In this document: positions 36,555 to 49,066 of the stretch, in pieces
Layout: the number at the start of each line of letters is the position of its first letter
Position numbering within the stretch: position 1 is the first letter of the stretch
The notes under the pieces: generated by a model
Seen by the model: the letters and a program-made list of their open reading frames with translations, nothing else
The model's database searches: none
Told to the model about the DNA's origin: nothing
NCBI RefSeq assembly: GCF_048544455.1
Contig: NC_133534.1
Location: forward strand, 39,494,217-39,558,216
Direction: 5' to 3'
DNA length: 64,000 bases
Source of the DNA: Silene latifolia
Taxonomy: Eukaryota > Streptophyta > Magnoliopsida > Caryophyllales > Caryophyllaceae
Made by a program: the position numbers and the translations under genes

Positions 36555-37133
36555 CACTACGCCAAATCTGACCATCAATAACGAGCGTATCACAACGGTT
36601 TAATGCATATAATAACGACACTTAGATTACCGTTTTAAAAATATTGGCGGAAACCTAGACCGCGCTAATAAGAATAACGATTTCCGTCGAAAACCGTTGT
36701 TATTATAATGTGACAACGGTTGTTTAACAAACCGTTTTCAAAAATGTTTACGGTTTCCAAAAACTCGTTATAGGATCACCCTTATCAACGGTTGTTAGAC
36801 AACCGTTACCAGTTTAAGAAAACGGCGTTTCGAAAACCGTTACTAAATTAATATCAGCAACGGTTTTTGGTACCCGTTGTTACGTTATAGCTACGGATTT
36901 CTTGTAACCGTTATCATTTTCTATTATGAAAGAACGGTTCCTCGATCTGTACCCATTGTTATTTATCATTTACGGGTTAAAAATAACCGTTATATACTTT
37001 TTTCAATGTTTAATATTCAACCAATGCATGTATGATAAATAATGAACAGTTGCATGCATTGTTTTGTTTGACCATTATTATTATCAGTCCATTATTATAT
37101 TCACACAAGCATACATATTTTCCTATAAATATC
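36555..37133 (+). repeat. Left terminal and subterminal region of the outer CACTA
   Basis: Repeated AACGGTTNNT, AACCGTT and related motifs, many as closely spaced inverted pairs, follow the terminal repeat. In CACTA elements such clusters bind the element's DNA-binding transposase subunit. The region is cut off at 37133, where truncated copia LTR sequence begins. Confidence 0.8.
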
Positions 37134-37239
37134 ACTTTGTATTATTTTGTTATGCATGCATAAGATCTAGTTAGTTTATGACTAAACTAAATTTATTAAG
37201 TTATTAGAAGTGTCTAATAAGAGGTTTATGAATCCTTCA
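37134..37239 (+). repeat. 5' LTR remnant of the copia element
   Basis: This is equivalent to the last 106 bp of the 3' LTR (55830-55935), with the shared sequence ending GTTTATGAATCCTTCA. To the left, homology stops abruptly and CACTA subterminal sequence begins. Confidence 0.8.
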
Positions 37240-37252
37240 ATTGGTATCATAG

Positions 37253-39066
37253 CAATGGTTGTTGCATGCATAATCGATTTATAGTTTTTTTTTCGAGTTA
37301 ATATGTAACTTAAATAAAACTAATATTTTGTGATTGATGAAGATAAAGGCCACGAAATTTTGCATGATTAACTTTCTGGTCCTAAATTGATTTTAGGTCA
37401 TTTTGATGATTTATGGTATTTTTATTGCTCATTAATTTATTTTTTAGTATTTTTATTACATTTAATTTAGTAAAATGACTTTTAAAATACTAAAATAAGT
37501 TAGACTATGATTCTAACCTTGAAATTTTTACACGACCTCACATGCATATTTTACTTATTGTATGTAAACTTTCGTATAAAAGTGTTTTATATTGCATGTT
37601 TTATGATTTTTACATGATAAAAATCGATTAAATGGAGGTATTTTGGTTAAAATTAGTTAGACTCCGTCTCTGCCCATGAAATTTTAGTATGTTGTCACAT
37701 GCAATATTTACACACAGTATGTAAATTTTGAGGTAAAATGGTTTTATTTTGCATGATTTATGATTTTTAGATGTAAAAATCACATAAATAGTGACTATTT
37801 TAGCAAAAATAGCTAAAAAGAATTTTATGGCATAAAATTTTTTTTCAATGTTGTATATATGATATGAACATCAGATATAAAGTTGCATGTCAAATTTCAT
37901 TTGGTTTGGGTGATTATTGATTTTTATATAATAAAATTGATAAATAGCAACTTTAATGGTCATAATTGTAAATTCGATTTTTGTGGCATGAAAATTTGTC
38001 ATTTCCAGGTTTTGGAAATTTACATAGAATATTCAAAATTTTAATTTTGATTTTTTATAATTTTATGTTTAATTTGGAATTAAAAGGTTGAAGTTATGTA
38101 TTATGCGGTTTATTTGTGAAATAAAATAAAAATATTCTATGGGCAAATTTTATTAAAGTTTTGGAATGTTGGAAATTTTTCAGAATATACAAAATTAGGA
38201 TTTTAAAATTTTCGAATTTTTATGACTTATTGGGAATTATTTCTTTATTTTTATGATTAAAAGATGTTTAATGAGCAATAATAGAATATCAAGTTGAATT
38301 ATTGTCAAATATTTAGTGAAGACTAAATTTTTGAGTCCTAAAACAGTTGGGGTAATTAACTTGGACATAAATTGATTTATGTAATATTGTGTGATTTTAA
38401 TAAGTTAATAATCGCAACCATCCATAAAATCGGACCAAATATATACGATATTAGCTTAAATAGGGCGATTTGGCACATCACATGGCATGTATCATACATA
38501 TATTAATGCTGCATTTTTTAGTATGAATGTCATGTTTTATTTTATGTAATTTTGAATTATGTAATTTGTACTTAGTATGGCCTTAGTTTTTTTTTTAATT
38601 GATATTTCCCGAAATGAATGGGGATATCGATTCGGTTGTAATTATTTGTGATCTCGTATCACTTTTATTTTTTTGTTTTTCTTTTTATAATGTATAAAGT
38701 AGAAAAGGTATGTAATTTATTTATCCCGGAATTCCTTGAAGACGGTGTCATTCGGAAAGGCGTTCCGACGAAGACGGTGTTGCCTTGGAGTAGGTGCCAA
38801 ATGAAGTTCAAGGGACCAAAGGAGTTGGTTTCCAAATTTGTAAATAGTTTATTAGATTTACTATTTTAGGAAGGCCATACTAGGAATTTATAGTTTTGCT
38901 TTGCATTTGTTTTATATGTTTGCATGCATAGCCAAATCGCCACAACTACACATGCATATCATATTTTATCGAATCATCGACCATGTCAATTATTATCGCT
39001 AGTTCACCACTTTAGTTCACTTAAAACGAGATAGATAATAAATTGACAAGACCTCTCACTAAATAA
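37253..39066 (+). other. Copia leader region, no gene seen
   Basis: This is AT-rich sequence after the primer site. An open stretch at 38648-38869 resembles untranslated leader known in other plant copia elements rather than a protein gene, so it is not called. Confidence 0.45.
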
Positions 39067-39068
39067 TA

Positions 39069-39286
39069 CTCCCTCCAATTCACAATAAACCTCCCTATTT
39101 CCTTTTTCGGTTATTCACAATAACCTCTCTATTTCCTTTTTTGGTAAGTGTTTGTGTGGTCCAAATTTAATTGTATGGTGGGGTAGTGTATTTGTGTGGT
39201 CCAAATTTAATTATATGGTGGGGTAGTGTGTTTCCTTAATTTTTTTGCCAAAATAAAATGGGAGGTTTATTGTGAATTGGAGGGAG
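39069..39286. mobile_element. Stowaway-like MITE
   Basis: This 218-bp element has a perfect 27-bp terminal inverted repeat beginning CTCCCTCCAATTCACAAT. A TA duplication (39067-39068 and 39287-39288) flanks it. The CTCCCTCC terminus and TA target identify Stowaway-type (Tc1/mariner) MITEs. The interior holds a direct duplication of about 44 bp (GTGTGGTCCAAATTTAATT). It has no coding capacity. Confidence 0.88.
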
Positions 39287-39288
39287 TA

Positions 39289-41599
39289 AATGAGAATTAG
39301 CCTTACCGAATAGTAGAACCATGAGTCCCAATTTCATAAGGAAGTAGGCTCGGCTCACCGGGGTGCTAAACTTGTTACGTTAGGTAAGTGGATAGTAAAT
39401 TGTTATTACATCGAAATTTGGATTGAGCTCAACGGAAGTATTCGCGACCGTAGCCGCATGTGTTCCGGGCTTGAGATAAATATTAAAGTAATTTTATCGA
39501 CCGAGAGTTCTAGAAGTAGAATCGATTAAAGAGTTAATCCACCGAGTTATATTGATTAGGGATGAATCGGCTCACCGTGCCCGAGTTGATATGAATTTGG
39601 ATCTCGGGATCATTTATAATAGTTGGTTAGAGGTCACTATATAAATGCTAAAACCTACTTAAATGTTTTATAACGATGAATGTTTGATTTTCCCACTATT
39701 TCGTTATTTTTAATGTTGTTCTATTTCATTACTCCTACTCATATGCGATTTCATTCGATTGTAACACAAATCTCCGCTAAACCACTATTCCTAACGACAA
39801 AGAATCTCTTTCTAAAATTGAACCGTATCATAGGTTGTGGACTAGCTCCATAGGAATCGTTCTATTCCATAGAACTAGATAAGAGTCGTCCTATGCAAAT
39901 ACAAGATTAGCATCTTAAATTCCTAACATACCTATGAATGATTTCTTGTGAAGAAATATGAATAGAAGTAGTATTTAGTCAAAATATGTTTTGATAATAT
40001 CTTCAATGCATACATGGTTCAAAAGTCTTATTGCTCAATCCAAACAAATGTCATCAAGCACTTAAGTCATTAAGAACATGACAATGTTAAATTGGTAAAT
40101 TGATTTGTTAGATTAACTAATTACCACTATAAAGGTAATTCTTGTGAAGAATTAACTAGGAATTTATATGAAGATAAGTCTTCATCAAGTAGAAATTCTT
40201 GAAGAAAGTGGGAGCAATAAGAAGTAAGTATCCATCTTAATTGCAAGGATATAACTAGGCTCGAAAGAGAAGGTGTTAGACACTAAAATAGAGACAAATC
40301 CCTAATAATTAAAGATCAAGGAAGTTGGTCGTGTGACACCAACATATTCCTTCTTAATATATATGACATTGACATTGCTTACTTGCGAATTATCACGTCA
40401 TGAGTATTTGATACAAATATGTGAACAATGTTAGAAATTACCACATTTCATGATTATGAAATATGGCAAAAGGATGTCAATACCACCTTTCTAAATGGGT
40501 ATTTAGAGGAGAATGTGTTCATAACACAACCCAGGGGTTTTGTAAATCCTTGACATTGAATGATCGTATGTTGACTAGCAAGAGTAAATGCAGAAATTTA
40601 CGTGAATGAAACTAAAGTAGTTGTCATTACATCTATGGACATATAAGTGTTATAGTGTGTTCATTTTAGTTTTGTATTTAGAAATGTACCTCAATAATTG
40701 TTATAATGTACACTAAGTCTAAATAAGAATATAATTCAAGTTTTTTTTTTAAGAAAAACACAAAGGGTTTCACTATTGTGCAATTAAAACAAGTATTGTG
40801 CCCTTACTTACCACGATTGAGGTTATGGTGAAACCATACTAATCTCAGTAATTATATTCAAACTAAAATAAATGTCATATATATTGTGTAAGACTCAAAT
40901 TAGTGACCTCAATTATTTCTCGATTCTCGATTGAAAATTGCATTTAGAAACTAGTTTTGACTAGTGTCCCAAACCATTTGATTGGGAATCTCTTGGTGTG
41001 TGCGAATCTTGTATTCAAAACAAGATTAATTCATGACTTCTTTCTAGAAAAAAATTATGAATAGAGCAAGATATTCGCCCTATTTACACTTTGAAGTGTA
41101 CGGTCGAATACAATTTCAATAAAAAAGGGTTATTACTTCTTCATCTCTTCAACCAACAAACTAGGTAGATACTTGGTATCCACTTAATGAGGCAAGAAGA
41201 TAAATTCTTTGAATAAGTTCAATGAATGTTTAAAAGTATCAAAACCTAGAGATTAAAACCTATACGATACAGTATTGGTACTTTGTCAAAATTGGGACCA
41301 ATATAGTGAAGACTTTTATATACACCAAAAGGAGTGTGATATGGTATCACAAGTTCACTTTCATTATATGATTGAATCTTTACTATAAAGTTGGAAGTAG
41401 ACTCTATCACAATTTGTCTAGTATTTATTTATTCCCCTAAAGCAAAACATAGTTAAAGCAATCAAGTACAAATCATATATGATATGATTAGGCATGGTAC
41501 CTAAGTTGTAGCTTGTTTCAAAAGAAAGCATGTGGCTTTCTAACTCAACTATCACGAGAACAACATGTTTGTGGCTCGTGATGCTGTCTATTAAAGAAA
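39289..41599 (+). pseudogene. Copia internal region with reverse transcriptase fragment
   Basis: The clear piece is 40449-40551. It translates as HDYEIWQKDVNTTFLNGYLE followed by ENVFITQPRGF, matching the copia RT core D-V-K-T-A-F-L-N-G with the later Q-P-x-G-F. Flanking sequence is too decayed to follow. The inner CACTA interrupts the region at 41600 and decayed pol resumes at 52576. The gag and protease parts were not recognised. Confidence 0.7.
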
Positions 41600-42125
41600 C
41601 ACTACTACAGATACAGGCTATAACAACGGTCAAAAACCGTTGTTATATAAAAAAGCGGACGTTGTTAAAGCGTCCGTTGTAGAAGGTTTTAACAACGGTT
41701 GGTTTACTTAAGGAAACCGTTGTTAAAACTATTAACCACGGTTTTATGTATAAAAACCCGTTGTGGAAAGTGTGACTCAATTTTGGGGGGAAAGTTATAA
41801 CAACGGGTTTTAATATACAAAACCGTTGTTATAACTAAAGACAACGGGTTGTTTTAAAACAACCGTTGTTGTTTGTTCTTAAAAAATAAAAAAAAATTAA
41901 ATTAAATATTACTAGATGCATGCATAATTACGGCCTGTTAGAATTCCGATGCATGCATTATTACTGACATCACTGTACATATGAACGGATAATATGGAAT
42001 GAGAAGGGTTAGTAATAGGATTTGAAGCAACATTATTGAGAGATATGATGATGATTAATTATGGCACAACTTCCTAACATATATATTAATTAAAAAGCAA
42101 TTAACTCAACCCACACATTGCTTAG

Positions 42126-42133
42126 TATAAATA
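42126..42133 (+). promoter_or_regulatory. TATA box of the inner CACTA gene
   Basis: TATAAATA lies about 120 bp before the ATG at 42247 and is followed by a C/A-rich leader typical of plant 5' UTRs. Confidence 0.5.
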
Positions 42134-42246
42134 CATTGCATATCTCAACTAACATTTCCATTATCTCATATATTCATCTCCAAACTCTAACTCGCTAAAA
42201 CAAACTCTACTTAATCTTTCAAATCAAACTCAAAAACTCTAAGAAA

Positions 42247-42534
42247 ATGAATGATTTCATCCTTAAGACTCTTACCATGATCGAGAACAACAACAACTTC
42301 ATCCGCCGGTTCCTCCATATTGAGGAAAGTTTCAGGAGCTACCTTGCGGATGCTCGATCCGCACTGAAGCACGCCAAAGAAGATGGCTTGACGGAGCGAG
42401 CGATTGCGGCTATATGACGATATAGCAAGAATGACGAACGGAACCTCCAAATAGCCAAGGAGGAGAGGACGGATACGATAGAGCAGAATAAGATCCTCTA
42501 TGAAAATATAAGAATTGCATTTTTACATATGTAA
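42247..42534 (+). pseudogene. Small gene of the inner CACTA, one in-frame stop
   Basis: From ATG 42247 the frame reads MNDFILKTLTMIENNNNFIR, then an Arg/Ala/Glu-rich helical stretch to a TGA at codon 57. It then continues open (RYSKNDERNLQIAKEERTDT) to TAA at 42532-42534, 96 codons in all. The TGA precedes CGA and could come from a CGA codon by CpG deamination. No family is recognised. The predicted helical, charged content could suit a small DNA- or protein-binding factor, but that is a guess. A TATA box and leader upstream argue that it was once expressed. Confidence 0.4.
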
Positions 42535-42556
42535 TTTTTTTTTTAATTTATGTATT

Positions 42557-42561
<5 letters not shown>

Positions 42562-42591
<30 letters not shown>
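42562..42591. repeat. AT dinucleotide microsatellite
   Basis: About 15 AT units follow the small inner CACTA gene. Confidence 0.9.
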
Positions 42592-42595
<4 letters not shown>

Positions 42596-43516
42596 TATGT
42601 TTATCTTACTTCTTCATCTTGCTTTTTCATTGTTTTACTAACTAATTATGCGAACAATACTTAAACAAATAACATAATGGTCGATAAAAACACATACATG
42701 CAAAAGAAATAAATAGAAAAAGAAAATAATGACGATGAAACTTTGACACCCTTAAATCTAGCCTTAATTATATACGTAAATTCTACAGAAAAACTGGTAG
42801 GATATGTTTGTAAATGGTTCAACTAGTCCAAAAACCTGCAATTTCAAAAAAAATTCTAACTAAACCATTCACAACCAATTCCAACTCAAGAAGAGTGTCA
42901 AAAACCCTGCAACAACTGATAAACTAATTTACATACATAACTAAAGACGCGGAAATATAAGGATACAAACCAAAAATAGAAAGGGAGACATATGTCCCTT
43001 CAAATTATATACAAACCAAAAGTGTAAAAGGTTGACTAATAAAATAGCCAAAACTAGGTCCAAGGTTCCTTGCTCACTAGCCGTCTGTGACCCCAACTAA
43101 GCATCAACAACCTGTCAATCGCATTTATACAAACACGAAAGCCACAATTCAGTGGGGAGTAACTTCGAGTCCTCCCAGCCACGAATCGTCAAAATTAATG
43201 TAACATGTAGTAAAACATGTAAGCAATATGATAAACAATGTAATTATCATGTAATTCTGACCTATGACCCCTAAACTGACCACTAATCTATCATGTGAAT
43301 CATATCACTCTTGAATCTCGTTGTTGGTGACGTCCCAATAATGGGTTTTCTCATTTATTGGTGTAGAAATATTTTTACATCTTGATATGAATATGGATGT
43401 TCTTGTCTGATCAACAAGAGTATCACCGTTTCATTGAAAAGATACCTATATTTTCTTATAACTATAATTTCTCCTTCTAAGTTTCGAGGACGAAACTTTT
43501 TAAAAGGAGGGGTGAT

Positions 43517-46474
43517 TGTAACGCCCGTAAATTTTGGCCGTTAATATATTTTAAATAATTTATTAATCAAAATAAAAGTGATAATTAAGTATTTAAAGTA
43601 AAAATAATTTAAAAAAATATAATTTTATTATATTTTGAAGAAAAGTATTTATTTTGATAGTTTCGAGATGTTTAAAAATAGTTTAAACCGTGTAAAATCT
43701 TTTGTTTCGAAATAAGGGCGTATCGGGGGGAAAATGACAATTCGTTTGAACGTTGGGTAAACGAAATTGGAAATGGGTCGTATGAATACTCAATTTTATT
43801 GTAATCTCGTGTTTAAAAACTTTGGACTTGACGGAATTTGCGTTTGACTTACGGATTTAATTATTATCAAGACAAGTCAAACCCGACTCGTAAATCCCGA
43901 CTAAAAATCCCGACTCCCTCCTTTCCTTTCTCCCTTTCCCGCGTGACAGCCCCCTCCCCTTCCATATTCTGTTTTTTTTTTTCTTCTTTCATCTTCCTTA
44001 AGCTTCCAAACCCAAAATCAAACACCATTTTCACATTCAAGCTCAAAATCGTCATAAATCCTTCGTTTCTTGTCCGTTTTTCGCGAAATTTACCTTTCCA
44101 GAATCCCCTCGCCACGATCTACAACTTAGTATGTTCTAATTTCAGTTTTCATTAAGTTATTTTAAGACCAAATTTCGGAATTTTCGGTTTATATGCTTAT
44201 TATTGTGTTTTAATTGTTTATTTAGGTGAAGGATTGGAAGACGAGTTCGGGGACTCGTATATTGTAGAGGATAGCGGTTAGTTGTGGTTAGGGTTTCGGT
44301 TTTGAGGACTAATTGCTCATTTTCTAGCTTAAGGTAACATATTTCGAGTTACTCGACGAAAGATCGTCACATGTTTTTGATTTTTGTATGTTTGGTGAAT
44401 TTTTGTTTGGGTAGTAATTTTCACATGTTAAACTTAGTTGCATGCAAGCTTAATTTGTGCCTTTTGGTAGTTTAAATTATCAAAGTTGAATTGGGGACGA
44501 TTAATTAATTTTCAGACGGTCTTATAATGTATAAAAATGAAAAAAAAAAAGAAGAAATGGTGCGCAATGCGGCAGCAGCAGCGGCAGCAGCCCACGGCAG
44601 CCCCGACGGTCTTCGGGTTGGCCGGGTCGGTCCGTTGCTTGTTTCGCGGTTTTCCATGCTTTGTCCGTCATTTTAGGTTCATCATGGATATAATTAGAAT
44701 GAGTATACATGGTTAAATTTGTTAAGGGAATCATAAAAGTAGCTAAAAGTTATGCTAATGGTAGAAAAATTATGTTATATTGACAATTATCACATGTTAG
44801 GATAATTTACAAAATGAAATGGTAATTAATAGGCTCAAAATGAATTTTATAGTGATAATTGAAATGTTTTGTTGATTGTGCCGAAAACTGAGCCTTAGTC
44901 CCTTTGACTGATGCGATGTCAATTAATTGAGTGATTGGTCATTTTGCAATTTGACCCGCACTGTCGCAGGGCTGGGGTTGCGGGTAAAAATTCGGTTGAA
45001 TGATTTAGATAATCGGCCCTTTTCTTGTCTTAGGCCATTTATTATATCTCTATTTCACATGTGTAATTAGTTGAATTTAAATAGCTTCTTATTTAGTTAG
45101 TTGAAATTAAATAGCTTCTTATTTTGTAGTAATGGCCCTAGATTTCCCTAAAGCCTTTAACATTGTTAAAATTGCTAGAATTGGAAGTTAGTATTGAACT
45201 CTTATTGAGGAACTGTTGGATTGTATGCTGTAAATAGACATTTATATAGCCTTTCACATGATAGAATGTTGGAATTTATGTTGGTAAGTAGGACTTTTTG
45301 CCCTCTTAAGGTTAAGTGGGTGTCTTACTTGACTTGTGTGGTGAGTCTTGGGTGGTGTGGGCTAAAATATTCAAGCTGGGACTAGCTGTGACTAGGTCCT
45401 AGGTGAGTATTTCGGCCTTCATCATAGATAGGTCTTTATAGTCTCTGACGAGTATATGTTCTTTGCTTGATAGCCTTTGTGTTCGACTAGTGGATGTTTA
45501 TCCAAGTTGGGGCATGACCTCGGGTACTAATTTTGATAGTATGGGGTCAGCTTAAGTACTAGTCGACCCTTCGGTGGTGTCCTTAGGGTACTCACTTCAC
45601 TTTGTTTTAAAAAAGTTGTGAGTCTTGGGTGCGGTGGTGTGTATCCGCATGTCTAGGTCTGTGCAGATTTTAGGCTAGGGTTGTGTTGTCTCTTGGCCAT
45701 GTTTTCTTAATAGTAACACGAGCCAAGATACCGGTTCGATTACCTTCCCTACCTCGTGGTATAGACTTGAGTTACAAAGTGACTATTGACGGGACTAAGA
45801 ACTTATGCCTGTCTTTGTTATATTGCCCTTTCTTGTTTGATGATTCTATGAATCATAGAAGGTGAGATGCAAGCCGGCTATGGTTGATAGAGTTTGGATT
45901 ACAATTTGTTATATGATTCACATGATAGTTAGTTGGGTCAGTTTAGGGGTCATTTGTTAGAATACATGATAAGTAAATGGTTTATCAAATTGTTTACATG
46001 TTACACTACATGTTACATTAATTTTGACGATTCGTGGCTGGGAGGACTCGAAGTTACTCCCCACTGAATTGTGGCTTTCGTGTTTGTATAAAATGCGATT
46101 GACAGGTTGTTGATGCTTAGTTGGGGTCACAGACGGCTAGTGAGTAAGGAACCTTGGACCTAGTTTTGGCTATTCTATTAGTAAACCTTTTATACTTTTG
46201 GTTTGTATATAATTTGAAGGGACATATGTCTCCCTTTTTATTTTTGGTTTGTATCCATATATTTCCGCGTCTTTAGTTATATATGTAAGTTAGTTTATCA
46301 TTCATTGCGGGGTTATGACACTCTTCTTGAGTTGGAATTGGTTGTGAATGGTTTAGTTAGAAAATTTTTTGAAATTGCAGGTTTTTGGACTAGTTGAACC
46401 ATTTACAAACATATCCTACCAGTTTTTCTGTAGAATTTACGTATATAATTAAGGCTAGATTTAAGGGTGTCACA
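43517..46474 (+). repeat. Inverted full-length LTR of LARD-like copy 3
   Basis: The LTR starts TGTAACGCCCG directly after a purine-rich tract (TTTAAAAGGAGGGGTGAT) and ends GGGTGTCACA. It then joins directly to GTTTCGTCCTCGAAAC, which belongs to the 3' end of the interior in the opposite orientation, instead of a primer site. GTTT is shared by both possible partners, suggesting a microhomology join. Confidence 0.8.
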
Positions 46475-49066
46475 GTTTCGTCCTCGAAACTTAGAAGGAG
46501 AAATTATAGTTATAAGAAAATATAGATATCTTTTCAATGAAACGGTGATACTCTTGTTGATCAGACAAGAACATCCATATTCATATCAAGATATAAAAAT
46601 ACTTCTTCACCAATAAATGAGAAAACCCATTATTGGGACGTCACCAACAACGAGATTCAACATTCACTAATGTTAAAACCATTGAAAATCATAAAAGTAT
46701 TTTCAAAATTTCAGTTTAAAATTCTATAGTAAGAACGATATCTTACTAAATTATGATTAACTAAGGCTTAGTAACTCGGAACAAAAGTAAGAAAAAGGAA
46801 TACCTTACGGAAATAAATCAAAATTTCATTTTCAAAACAAGGTAGTAACATACCAACCTCAAATTATGAAAAATCAATAGGATCTCAAGTTTCTCTATCA
46901 TTTTACTTATTAAGGATTCTCAAAAGCAGAACTACACCCAGCTCCAACATTGTCTCATCATCTCAAGCACTCAATGCGACCTCAAGGTCTATAAAACTAT
47001 AGGATTAACAAATTCTTCTCAACACTAAGTCTCTCTAAACTCAAGGACTCACAAGAGCCAACTAATACCAAATTACACCACCAATCCATTCTGGTCATCA
47101 ACATCCCCAAGGTGTATTCTTTCAAATTTGATATCCTAAACTTACTTACCATCAAATTCTCAAGGAATAAGGTCTTAATTGTAACCACACTTTATCTCCT
47201 CAGAATTCCTAAAACCATAAATTGAAATTATGTTCCTTAGCCTAACAATTGGTGTCATCCAAACCATTACCCTTTCTAGTTACCAAAACAAGTGTTAAAA
47301 CTTCCCAACAATGTAGCTTACTCTCACTCTCATAACATACTTCAAGTAGTAATCAGTATCACCCTCTAAAACTAACTATATAATCCCACCTTTAACATTT
47401 CTCACACGGTAACATATACATTATCAAACCTTCATCTCCAAAGTGATTATAGAAGCCAAACACAAGCTTGACTACTTAGCCAATCCTATATCCTCAAGTC
47501 ACATCTCACTAACTCCGTAAACATGGTCAACAAGGTACCAACTATACTAAGGAGGTAAGAAGTGATAACGGAATAGAGAAACAGTAAAACATTTCTGAAG
47601 GGTGCATGCATCTGACAAGTTAGGAAACTAAGGAGTCAGACCGTAAAGATAACGATTGACAAAAATAAGAGGTATTCGAGTTAAGAAGATATCTCGGGAA
47701 AGAAGAAGATACGTAAAATTTAGCATAAAGACAAGGTTCAACGATCGTTAAAGAGAAGGAAAGGAGAATAGAAGCGGCACAATGAAAGGGTTACCGCTTA
47801 CCAAACACTCATCAAAGCTTAAGATTGATATGATAAGGTTACACCACTAAGGTGCTCAACAAAGCCCCAAAAGTCTACCAAATTATAAGACTAACAAGGA
47901 CTCCACAATGGTAGGTATTCCTCAACTCAATTGGTTCTAAGAGCCAAAATCAATTCACCACACAAATTCATTTGTTACCACCCATGTCCCAAAGTATCTT
48001 CTTTACAATTCTCGTCCTTGAACTTCACTTACTATGTCATCCCCAAGTATATCATCTCACCACTTAATACTTCTAGTCTCCGATACCATAAATTGGAATC
48101 ACATCCTTGAACTCACGAACTACATTGAACAACATTCCACCATAATTCCCAAATCCAGATATGATTACTAAGATCAACCACGTGTTCTCAAATTTCGAAA
48201 GGTCAACAAGGGCTACTCTATACTAGATTTGGTCAACTTAAAAGGTTTAACAAACTAACTAATTCCAAAGTACAATACCAATCCATTAATCAACATCAAT
48301 GTCCTATTGTATTCCTTTCAAGGCCCACAAGGATTAGGGCTAACTATCATACCTTTAATTCTCCACAAGAACTATCGAGACTCTCAAATGAAGTAGCTTA
48401 GGTTCATTCCATCCTATGTGCTAAGGTAGTACCCATGCTTAATCATCTATAACAAGCAAGCTCTCTATAGACATAAATCCCAAGGTATTTCTCAATTCAC
48501 TAAATTCTCATATCAAGCACAACTAACAAGACTAACCAAAGGATCCCAAATTATATTCTCCTATACAACTCAAACCTTAAACAATCAATTTCTCCACTCG
48601 TTCACGCCCTCCAATGATACATTCTCTCAAAACTGGGTTCTCTTGAACAAGGGAACTATCCTACGGTATAAAAGGAAGGTGTCCACATGGACTTTATTAT
48701 AAGAAGAAAACGAACCTAAGATGAAACGGGAGAAAGAATTGAAAGGTAGTTACCTAGGCGAGATAAGAGGAATTTGAAAGACGAATGACCAACGAAAATG
48801 GAAGATTAAGGTAAGATACACTGAATACGAAAAGAAATATCAAGAAAGTGGAAGCATTCTACATTTGGCATAACCAACCTTTAGTGGCACCAAAACTAAT
48901 AACTAACAATCAACAACCCTAACAATTAGCAATCACAAACAGACTACCACATAAAATCCTAATTCTACCCATCCTACCCTTCTCTCAAGTTTATTATTTT
49001 AAGGTCAAGTGATTTCTAAGTGGGGTGCACAAACGTGCGTCGAGAGCAATAGGCTCTGATACCAAC
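46475..49066 (-). other. Non-coding interior of LARD-like copy 3
   Basis: Apart from the GTTTCGTCCTCGAAAC hairpin at its left end and the reverse complement of a tRNA-Met primer site (GGCTCTGATACCAAC, about 49052-49066), no coding sequence was recognised in this 2.6 kb. Confidence 0.65.

Noticed and set aside
38648-38869. ORF in the copia leader
   Set aside because: The sequence resembles untranslated leader of plant copia elements, and there is no domain or start context of note.
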